21,742 nucleotides of DNA from CAYYMH01 sp964472785 (GTDB taxonomy: Bacteria; Zhuqueibacterota; Zhuqueibacteria; Thermofontimicrobiales; Thermofontimicrobiaceae). The notes beneath the pieces are model-generated. The model had not been told where the DNA came from, made no database searches, and saw only the letters and a program-made list of their open reading frames with translations. Where the stretch lies: assembly GCA_964472785.1 (NCBI GenBank), contig CAYYMH010000066.1, positions 1-21,742 of the forward strand, written 5' to 3'. A program made the translations under genes and the position numbers. Shown one piece after another: positions 15,132 through 21,742 of the stretch (position 1 is its first letter; every line of letters begins with the position of its first letter).

Positions 15132-15906
15132 TGTAGTAATTGACACGCCAGCAAGGCTGGATGAAGACATCGAAGATTTCAAGATCGATGCTGTTGATGA
15201 TGAAAAGAATTTCACTGTCAGCCGGGTAAAACTCTGTCGGGAACCAGATAGTGATAAACCAATACTATTCTACACCCAGGAGTTATCGAGAAACTTCAAA
15301 AATCCCCATAATCCGTTCGGAAAACGGCACGTGATCAAAGCGTTCACACCGTCCAATTTCACTGCCGTTGTTGATGAAACCCTGCAAAGAAAATATCAAG
15401 ACGTAATATTAGCGCATAAACCAGCCATTAAAGATTACTCACCGTTGACTGATATTCATTCCCAGCAGATGAACCTGTTTCTGGATGAAGATAATGCCGT
15501 GTTTCTCGCTGATATTGGGATTAATGTTGATGGGCTTGGAGAAGACTTTCAGTCCATCGAGTCGGTCTCTGCCACACCCTTTATGGAAGAAGTGGCGGTT
15601 GATGTGAGCAAACTGAAAACAGAGTTAGCACAGTTGAGAAATAGTTACCGGAACATCAAGCATCAAATGGCGGATGAGTTCAAGGACGACATCAATCCGG
15701 ATTTAATCTCTGACGATGAATTCGCGGAACAGCTTACAAAAGAAAACATACCGACTGCATTGGTGAAAAGCTATCTGTCCATCAAAGAGCAAATCAATCA
15801 ACTCCAGAACAAATTGGGTGAGGTATCAGACGCTGTGTTTAGTGAAACCTCGGCCAAGATTAAGCTGCCGGGAAAGGAGATAAGCCATGAATCATTATCA
15901 TTATAA
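15121..15906 (+). CDS. Unknown coiled-coil protein with a clamp-binding-type motif
   Basis: A 261-residue soluble protein of no recognised family, starting inside the last codons of the clamp gene (ATG 15121, GGAGG just upstream), so translation is coupled. The N-terminal part has mixed strands and acidic stretches (LDEDIEDFKIDAVDDE, HNPFGKRHVIKAFTPSNF). Residues 116-120 are QMNLF, close to the beta-clamp-binding consensus QL[SD]LF, in an exposed-looking context (HSQQMNLFLDEDN). Residues about 160-190 and 212-240 are likely coiled coils (VSKLKTELAQLRNSYRNIK; YLSIKEQINQLQNKLGEV). Gene order and the motif suggest that it is a partner of the adjacent clamp. This is inference. Its stop lies 20 bases inside the next gene. 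Confidence 0.65.
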   Translation: MRDNVVIDTPARLDEDIEDFKIDAVDDEKNFTVSRVKLCREPDSDKPILFYTQELSRNFKNPHNPFGKRHVIKAFTPSNFTAVVDETLQRKYQDVILAHKPAIKDYSPLTDIHSQQMNLFLDEDNAVFLADIGINVDGLGEDFQSIESVSATPFMEEVAVDVSKLKTELAQLRNSYRNIKHQMADEFKDDINPDLISDDEFAEQLTKENIPTALVKSYLSIKEQINQLQNKLGEVSDAVFSETSAKIKLPGKEISHESLSL

Positions 15907-16231
15907 CTTTCCGGGACTGTGGTTTCAGATTTATAAACAGGTGCTGGCGCATAATGAAAGATTGAAGAAGGACCGGCCGGATAAATCTTCCCTGCGGGAA
16001 GTGGTGACCACTATCTTCATTGCGTCCACGCAGAAAGGCATCACCAGCCCGCGTCCTGTTACCAAGTTTCATGAGGAGATACTACGGCTGATTGAGAATA
16101 TAAACTCACCTGAAAAACAGAAGCAGATCTATCATGTAGTGAAAACCATCATTGGAAACGGAAAAAGCGATGTACAGTCCAAAGATCAACGAGAGGCTTA
16201 TTCCGGTATTATATCGAATGGCAAAAGTTAG
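15887..16231 (+). CDS. Small helical protein of unknown function
   Basis: A 114-residue protein, predicted largely helical (WFQIYKQVLAHNERLKKDRP, SLREVVTTIFIAST, KFHEEILRLIENI, KQKQIYHVVKTIIG), with no signal or membrane segment. AAAGGAGA shortly before ATG 15887 is a good ribosome site. The gene overlaps the end of the coiled-coil protein gene by 20 bases and the start of the ribbon-helix-helix gene by 62 bases, so all three are translated as one unit. No family recognised. Confidence 0.6.
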   Translation: MNHYHYNFPGLWFQIYKQVLAHNERLKKDRPDKSSLREVVTTIFIASTQKGITSPRPVTKFHEEILRLIENINSPEKQKQIYHVVKTIIGNGKSDVQSKDQREAYSGIISNGKS

Positions 16232-16304
16232 GAAGATTCCGATGACGACCCTGGTGAATGAAATCATCTCGGAATATTTGAAACAGATAAAAGAGGACGA
16301 GTAG
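16170..16304 (+). CDS. Small ribbon-helix-helix protein
   Basis: A 44-residue frame, MYSPKINERLIPVLYRMAKV then RKIPMTTLVNEIISEYLKQ. It fits the ribbon-helix-helix (CopG/Arc) pattern: one short beta strand (SPKINERL), a first helix (IPVLYRMAKVRK), a turn with PMTTLVNE, and a second helix (NEIISEYLKQIKE). Such proteins are DNA-binding repressors or partition-like factors that often control the element or toxin operon they lie in. It begins within the preceding gene in another frame and is the last gene before the terminator at 16392. A weak GGAAA lies before the ATG. The fold assignment is by pattern only. Confidence 0.6.
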   Translation: MYSPKINERLIPVLYRMAKVRKIPMTTLVNEIISEYLKQIKEDE

Positions 16305-16391
16305 AGTGGTATTCTTTTATTAGATAATTTAATGGAAATTAGATAAATTATATTACAAGTGTCACACAGTATTTAGATCATATAGAAATTT

Positions 16392-16449
16392 TATCATTTT
16401 TTTATTGCTTGATCACCCAAGTATTTTAAAAAAATGATAGATTTTTTTT
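16392..16449 (+). terminator. AT-rich intrinsic terminator closing the clamp cluster
   Basis: TATCATTTTTTT (16392-16403) and AAAAAAATGATA (16428-16439) form a perfect 12-base inverted repeat, with an inner CTTG/CAAG pairing, followed by T8 at 16442-16449. The stem is weak in G+C but long, and could act in both directions. Confidence 0.6.
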
Positions 16450-16463
16450 GTATAAAATACAAC

Positions 16464-16492
16464 TTGACATTTTAAATTATTATCGTTATATT
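16464..16492 (+). promoter_or_regulatory. Consensus sigma70 promoter for the two-component operon
   Basis: TTGACA (16464-16469), a 17-base spacer and TATATT (16487-16492) make a near-perfect promoter just after the terminator. It points at the histidine kinase, about 146 bases from its start codon. Confidence 0.7.
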
Positions 16493-16638
16493 TTGCATTG
16501 TTAGAGCTTTATTATTTTCATTCTCCTTCTAATTCCTGTTGTTGTATCGACACATCAACTCTACTTATTGATAATCTGACTCGAAAATATTAAGCTCAAA
16601 AATTATACAATTAAATTGAATCTCCGTAATATCTGGGG

Positions 16639-19600
16639 GTGAAATTGGGCACTTCAAATTTAAAAAATCAAACGCCATTAAAATCACATTCAAATACTAT
16701 TGAGAATGATCAGCTAAAAAAAATATTACAACATAGTCCCTTTAAGACATATATTTGGCAGCATTCGAATGGAGATTTCAAATTGATTGGCAATAATAAG
16801 GCTTTTAAAAATAGTAATCAAGCTCAAAGCAATGATCTGCCAAAAGAAGTATATGCCAGTGATTTATATAAGAACAAAAAGGAGATTTATAAAGATATAT
16901 TAAGATGTTATAAAAACCAGAAATCTTTCGAACGATTGCTTACTATCCCAGATAATCCTACAGAAACAAAATTATACCAATTCATAAAATATGAGTTTAT
17001 ATCTCCGGATTTAGTAGTTGAGTATTTATTTGAATTTAATGAAAAACTAAAGAATAAATTCAATCTTTTTGCTGAGCAAGAGAGATACCAAAGACTTGTT
17101 GAAAATTTGCAAGATGGTGTAATTATCCTGCGTATTAATAAACCGAAAGTGCTTTTTGCAAATCATGGAGTAGCGAGACTTACTGGGTTTTCAGTGAATG
17201 AATTACTAAATTTACATATCGAAGAATTAGAAAAGAGGATATATTTTGAAGATAGAGAACGTGTTAAAAAGATTATTAATGAGAAGATATCTTCAAATAA
17301 AAAAGTAAGAGAATTTTGTAAATTTCGAATTTGTAAAAAGAATCAATCAATTATTTGGATTTCCGTAAATTATCGTTCATTAAATTATAAATCCAGTGCT
17401 TGTGTTTTATTTACACTGAAAGATATTAATGAGCTTGAAATTGCTCAGGAACGATTAAAAAAAATTAACTCTTGTCTAGTAGATCTGGGACAGAATCCTT
17501 ATGAAAATATAAATAAAATAACATCACTTCTGGGCGATTTGATGAATGGTGATTGTGCTATTTATAATCGTTTAGAAGATGGTCTATTATGCTCAAGAGG
17601 GATTTGGAAAGAACCAAAAAATTATACGCCATTTGATAATCCAGAAGGACACATCTGCTATGATGTAATTAAGAAAGGTGGTCAGGATCTTTTTATAGTT
17701 GATGATCTGCAAAAAACTAAATATGCGAAAACAGATCCCAATGTTGTCAAATACAATTTAAAATCATATATAGGCAAAGCAGTACATTGCGATGGACAAT
17801 CTGTTGGCGCTATTTGTGTTGTCTATGGAAATGCTTACAGACCGATTGAGTCCGATATTGAGTTAATTGGTATAATAGTCTCAGCATTGAGTGCTCAGGA
17901 GAGCCGAATAAAATATCTACAAGAAATAGAAGAAAGTGAAAAAACGAATCGTGCGCTATTGGATGCTTCAAACCACATCGAAATATTGCTAACAAATAAA
18001 TTCAAGATTTTAGCACTAAACAAAACCGCATCATCAAATTTTGGAAAACCGCCCGAAAAATTAATTGGTAGTAGCATTTTGGATTATCTGCCTAAAGAGA
18101 ATGCGGTGTTTAAGAGAGATAAATTGTATGAAGCGCTGAAGCAGGGAGGCTTGATTGCTTTTGAAGAAAATATCGCGGATAAAATTTTCGAGACACGCTT
18201 ATTACCTGTTCAGAATGATGTTGGAATAATTTATCGGATTGCTCTGTTTTCAAGTGACGTGACCGAAAAGAAACGAAATGAATATATTAACAAATGTCAA
18301 TGGGATTTGGCCTTAAAGTTATCTTCAGTCACAAGTCTAAAAAAAGGATTGAAAATTTGTTTAGATTCAGTAATAAATATTTCAAAGATGGATTGTGGAT
18401 ACATATTTCTTTTTGATGAGGGCAACAATAAACTGCATTTAAAAGTACATAAGGGTTTATCAGAGGAATTTATTAAAAAAATTTCTAACGTTAGTAATTG
18501 TAAATATCATGCGGAATTAATAAAAACCGGTAAGTCAAATTATTTTAACTTTTCTGAAGCAAAAAATATTTCATCTGAGCTTAAGATTGCAAAAAATTTG
18601 AAATCAATAGGTATTATCCCTATAAAACAAGAAAAAAGTGTCATTGGTAGTATTGTTATCGCTTCTTATCTTTTATCCGATGTTCCGAAATATTTAAAAA
18701 TTGTTTTAGAGACAATTGCAACTGAAATAGGAGACACTATTGCGCGGCTCGATGCAGAGAATAAATTAAGAGAAAATGACAAAATGATCACAATTCTTCT
18801 TAACGAATCACCAGACATCCAGTTGTTAATAAAATCCGATATGTCAATAAAGATGATAAACAGAACCGCGGCAAATTCTTTAGATGTTAGACAGGAAGAG
18901 CTTATCGGAGTGAAACTGAATAATTTGCTTTTTGATGATTTAACAATTAAAAATAGAATCAAAATACTCAAAGAGGTAATCGCTAAAAAGAAAGCAATTT
19001 TCTTTGAAGATCAAAGAGGAGGGAAAATATTTAAAAATTCTTTCTATCCAATACTAAATCAAAGGGGACAGGTCGATTTAATTGCTATATATGCTAAAGA
19101 CATCACCAAAGAGAGAAAAGATCATGACACAATTCTTCGTATTTTACAGGCTGTAAAAAGCTCAAGTGACGGTATTTTGATAATGGATAATAAGTTTAAC
19201 ATCGTCTATAAAAATCCTGCTTTTTTAAATATCTTTGAATATAAACCAAATGAATTAAATGATATAAAAAGCATTCAAAGGCTTTATGAAAACCCATCTC
19301 GTATAAAATCAATTTACGATATCCTTAAAAAGGAAAAATCGTGGATTGGGTTGATTAAAATGCACACTAAAAAAGGAAAGTTAATTTATATCGTGCTTCG
19401 TGTTGACATTGTTCAAGGCGATGATGGTAAAACAGTCGGCTATATTGCAATCCATCGCGACTTAACAGAACACATAACAATGCAGAGACAAAGAGATCAA
19501 TTTGAAAAGAGAATGGGAGAAACAGAAAAGTTGATCACGCTGGGTCAATTGGCCAGTAGTGTTGCACATGAAATAAATAACCCATTAGATATTATCTCTA

Positions 19601-20214
19601 CAAAGCTGTATTTATTAGAAAAAGAATTTTGTTCAAAGAATAATCGAGAAAAATCAAGTACAAATATAGAAAAAATTAAATATCAAGTGGACAGATTACA
19701 TAGTTTAGCAAAGGATATATTGGCTTACGCAACACCGAACATGTTGGTCTTTAAGCCGGTTGACATAAATTCCTTGATAGAAAGTGCTACTGATTCAATA
19801 AAGGAAAATCTGGATAAAAAAACCCATTTAAAAAAATATCTTGATAAATCGATAGTTCATGCGGGAACAATTTATGGAGATCAGGTCGGACTCGAAATTG
19901 TCATAAAGAATATTATTATTAATTCAATAGAGGCGAGAAAAGATGACTTAACGATTTCAATATTTACAAAATTAAAATCAACAGATGTGTGCGAAATAGT
20001 CATCGAAGACACAGGTCTAGGTATCGAGAAGAATTTGATCAATCGTATATTTGAACCATTTTATACAACAAAGCTGGATAGAGGAGGAACAGGATTAGGA
20101 TTAGTTATTTGTAAAAAAATTATTGAAGAGCATGATGGGAAAATATTTATTAGCAGCGAGAAAAATAAGGCAACACGAGTAACAATGAATATTCCAATTA
20201 AACGGGAAAACTAA
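16639..20214 (+). CDS. Soluble multi-PAS/GAF sensor histidine kinase
   Basis: A 1191-residue cytoplasmic kinase without membrane segments or signal peptide. Apparent order: PAS-like (25-135), PAS (150-270), GAF (280-420), PAS (435-545), GAF (555-705), PAS (712-825), PAS (832-945), then HisKA with the phospho-accepting H977 in VAHEINNPL, and HATPase at about 1075-1190 with N box (IIKNIIINSIEAR), G1 (EDTGLGIE), F box (FEPFYTTK) and G2 (GGTGLGL). The start is GTG 16639 (or TTG 16645); GGGGG lies very close, and no early in-frame ATG exists. It is followed after 15 bases by its likely partner regulator. The soluble, many-sensor layout implies an intracellular signal such as redox, a gas or a metabolite. 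The first GAF has several Cys/His residues, but the ligand is unknown. Confidence 0.93.
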   Translation: MKLGTSNLKNQTPLKSHSNTIENDQLKKILQHSPFKTYIWQHSNGDFKLIGNNKAFKNSNQAQSNDLPKEVYASDLYKNKKEIYKDILRCYKNQKSFERLLTIPDNPTETKLYQFIKYEFISPDLVVEYLFEFNEKLKNKFNLFAEQERYQRLVENLQDGVIILRINKPKVLFANHGVARLTGFSVNELLNLHIEELEKRIYFEDRERVKKIINEKISSNKKVREFCKFRICKKNQSIIWISVNYRSLNYKSSACVLFTLKDINELEIAQERLKKINSCLVDLGQNPYENINKITSLLGDLMNGDCAIYNRLEDGLLCSRGIWKEPKNYTPFDNPEGHICYDVIKKGGQDLFIVDDLQKTKYAKTDPNVVKYNLKSYIGKAVHCDGQSVGAICVVYGNAYRPIESDIELIGIIVSALSAQESRIKYLQEIEESEKTNRALLDASNHIEILLTNKFKILALNKTASSNFGKPPEKLIGSSILDYLPKENAVFKRDKLYEALKQGGLIAFEENIADKIFETRLLPVQNDVGIIYRIALFSSDVTEKKRNEYINKCQWDLALKLSSVTSLKKGLKICLDSVINISKMDCGYIFLFDEGNNKLHLKVHKGLSEEFIKKISNVSNCKYHAELIKTGKSNYFNFSEAKNISSELKIAKNLKSIGIIPIKQEKSVIGSIVIASYLLSDVPKYLKIVLETIATEIGDTIARLDAENKLRENDKMITILLNESPDIQLLIKSDMSIKMINRTAANSLDVRQEELIGVKLNNLLFDDLTIKNRIKILKEVIAKKKAIFFEDQRGGKIFKNSFYPILNQRGQVDLIAIYAKDITKERKDHDTILRILQAVKSSSDGILIMDNKFNIVYKNPAFLNIFEYKPNELNDIKSIQRLYENPSRIKSIYDILKKEKSWIGLIKMHTKKGKLIYIVLRVDIVQGDDGKTVGYIAIHRDLTEHITMQRQRDQFEKRMGETEKLITLGQLASSVAHEINNPLDIISTKLYLLEKEFCSKNNREKSSTNIEKIKYQVDRLHSLAKDILAYATPNMLVFKPVDINSLIESATDSIKENLDKKTHLKKYLDKSIVHAGTIYGDQVGLEIVIKNIIINSIEARKDDLTISIFTKLKSTDVCEIVIEDTGLGIEKNLINRIFEPFYTTKLDRGGTGLGLVICKKIIEEHDGKIFISSEKNKATRVTMNIPIKREN

Positions 20215-20229
20215 ATCAGAGGGAATATC

Positions 20230-21585
20230 ATGTATAAAATAATTTTAGTTGACGATGAAAAGGAAATTTTGGAGGATCGCTCTAAAATACTTAAAAATAT
20301 GGGTTATGAGTGTTATACTGCTGAAAATGGTCATAAATGTTTGGATATACTTAAAAAGCGTGACCCGGATTTGATACTCACTGACATGAAGATGCCGGAA
20401 TTAAACGGCTTCGATATTTTAAAAATGTCAAGAGAAATTGATCCGACAATTCCGGTTATCATTTTTACCGGATATGGAGATGTACCTTCAGCTGTTCGAG
20501 CGATGAAATTAGGAGCTTTTGATTTTCTACCGAAACCTCTATCTGTGGAGATGATGGAGTTTGTTATTAAAAAAGCGATCGAACACAGAAGACTAAAAAA
20601 AGAAAATTTTGCTTTAAAATCCAGTATAAAAATGTCATCTGAATTAGAAAACTTTATTGGTAAGAGTAATTCAATTTCAGATATTGTACAAAAAGTGATG
20701 AAGGTCGCTCCATCTGAAGCAAATATTTTGATATATGGGGAATCGGGTACAGGAAAAGAAGTTATAGCAAAAAGTATTCATAAATATAGTATGAGAAATA
20801 AGGGACCTTTTATACCACTTGATTGTGTCTCTATTCCTGCTCAACTATTGGAGAGTGAAATGTTCGGACATGAAAAGGGAGCATTTACTGGTGCTGAGAA
20901 AACGAAACCCGGTGTTCTGGAGTTAGCTCATAATGGTACACTATTTTTGGACGAAATAGTAGAATTAGATCCTAGGCTTCAGGCAAAATTATTAAGAGTA
21001 TTGCAGGAGCGTAAGTTCAGGCGAATCGGCGGAACAGAATTGCTTAATGTCAACATCAGGATTGTGTCTGCGACCAATAAAGATCCACTTAAAGCTGTAA
21101 AGCAAAAACTTTTTCGACAAGACTTATACTATCGATTAAAGGTTGTTCAACTAACAATTTCTCCTCTTCGAGAAAGAAAAGAAGACATACCTTTGTTGGT
21201 GAATCACTTTATTAATGTATTTAATCCAACTTTTCCCTATGAAATAAAAGGTATCTCAAATGAAGCAATTAAATTTCTAAAAAATTATGACTGGCCTGGA
21301 AATGTCAGAGAATTAAAAAATGTGATTGAACGTGCAATGGCACTTGCAGATTCAGAGATACTTAAGCTTGACAATCTGCCAACAGAACTTGAAGAAGATA
21401 TTCCAATTGATGACGAATCGTTGGAAGAGCTTAATTTTAAAGAAGCAAAGCAAATATTTTTAAATAAATTTTCAAAAAGATATATTGAGAGGCTTCTTGA
21501 CAAATATAATGGAAACATCTCAAAAACAGCTAAAAGTGCTGGAATAAGCAGATGGACTGTTTACAGAATAATAGAAAAAAAATAA
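20230..21585 (+). CDS. NtrC-family sigma54-activating response regulator
   Basis: A 451-residue regulator with three domains. The receiver (1-120) has acidic D8-D9, phospho-acceptor D52 in LTDMKMPELNG, the T in FTGYGD and K in LPKPL. The AAA+ sigma54-interaction domain (about 138-365) has Walker A GESGTGKE (170-177), the sigma54-contact loop GAFTGA (217-222) and Walker B GTLFLDEI. The Fis-type helix-turn-helix is at the C-terminus (NISKTAKSAGISRWTVYRI). All catalytic motifs are intact. GAGGGAA lies before ATG 20230, and the gene is 15 bases after the kinase, so they form one operon. Its targets should carry -24/-12 promoters. I found no convincing one in the gaps I scanned, so the regulon is probably elsewhere. 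Confidence 0.95.
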   Translation: MYKIILVDDEKEILEDRSKILKNMGYECYTAENGHKCLDILKKRDPDLILTDMKMPELNGFDILKMSREIDPTIPVIIFTGYGDVPSAVRAMKLGAFDFLPKPLSVEMMEFVIKKAIEHRRLKKENFALKSSIKMSSELENFIGKSNSISDIVQKVMKVAPSEANILIYGESGTGKEVIAKSIHKYSMRNKGPFIPLDCVSIPAQLLESEMFGHEKGAFTGAEKTKPGVLELAHNGTLFLDEIVELDPRLQAKLLRVLQERKFRRIGGTELLNVNIRIVSATNKDPLKAVKQKLFRQDLYYRLKVVQLTISPLRERKEDIPLLVNHFINVFNPTFPYEIKGISNEAIKFLKNYDWPGNVRELKNVIERAMALADSEILKLDNLPTELEEDIPIDDESLEELNFKEAKQIFLNKFSKRYIERLLDKYNGNISKTAKSAGISRWTVYRIIEKK

Positions 21586-21742
21586 AAAGAAGACAACGAA
21601 TTAAATGCCTCGACTTTTAGTTGGGGATATCTGTAGCTAACGACCACATTAAAATAATCCTCCCAAAACAATTTAAATTTTCTATCATAACCCAACTTCA
21701 CCAAATAAAAAAACAGACAAATTTTACAGCTATTAATTTTAT

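Larger units (their letters stand above)
16305..16638. other. AT-rich intergenic region with terminator and promoter
   Basis: No gene is seen. The region holds the hairpin at 16392-16449 and the promoter at 16464-16492, leaving a leader of roughly 140 bases before the histidine kinase start in which I see no recognised riboswitch or sigma54 site. Confidence 0.6.

Noticed and set aside
12184..16304. The small-gene run as an integron cassette array
   Set aside because: Orientation relative to the integrase would fit, but the genes overlap each other and no attC sites separate them.
11974..16411. Shared TTATTGCTT on both sides of the clamp module as an attachment direct repeat
   Set aside because: Nine bases in very AT-rich DNA can match by chance, and no longer flanking repeat was found.
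1..21742. CRISPR arrays, rRNA or tRNA genes
   Set aside because: No regularly spaced repeats and no rRNA or tRNA-like segments were noticed on either strand.

Overview
The window looks like an AT-rich, environmental Gram-negative bacterium, judged from its lipoprotein and Tat signals, Shine-Dalgarno sites, an SSS transporter and an NtrC-type regulator. A polysaccharide-degrading member of the Bacteroidota/FCB side of the tree is my best guess. No rRNA, tRNA or other taxonomic marker is present, so this is low confidence.

Region 1 (1-11143, all + strand) is a sulfated-glycan or acidic-sugar utilisation locus. In order it holds a sialidase-like C-terminal fragment, an HpaI-type 2-keto-3-deoxy-sugar-acid aldolase, a lipoprotein with nine FG-GAP/VCBS calcium-loop repeats, a sodium:solute symporter, a Tat-exported iduronate-sulfatase-like enzyme, a GC-rich BNR/sialidase-like secreted enzyme, two gene relics (an arylsulfatase tail and a sialidase piece), a Tat-exported lipoprotein sulfatase, and a PKD-SUMF1 lipoprotein. 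The reading is that exported sulfatases and a propeller enzyme trim a sulfated acidic glycan, the symporter imports the sugar, and the aldolase splits a deoxy-keto acid derived from it. No SusC/SusD pair and no polysaccharide lyase are visible here.

Region 2 (about 11144-12183) is a scar. On the minus strand it holds the first ~80 codons of an integron integrase, cut off cleanly but still carrying a consensus sigma70 promoter. A small ORF of unknown function follows it.

Region 3 (12184-16304, + strand) is the most unusual part: a compact run of tightly packed, mostly unrecognisable small genes around an extra DNA polymerase sliding clamp (DnaN). These are three tiny membrane proteins, a small hydrophobic protein, a multi-CxxC zinc-ribbon-like protein, a Cys-rich protein, the clamp, a coiled-coil protein that overlaps the clamp gene and carries a clamp-binding-type pentapeptide (QMNLF), another unknown, and a 44-residue ribbon-helix-helix protein. 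Three of the small genes carry one lesion each (one nonsense codon, two single-base frameshifts), so the element is either decaying or affected by sequence errors. An AT-rich hairpin with a T8 tract closes it.

Region 4 (16464-21585, + strand) is a two-component pair: a consensus promoter, a 1191-residue soluble PAS/GAF histidine kinase and an NtrC-family sigma54 activator. The last 157 bases hold nothing I can name.
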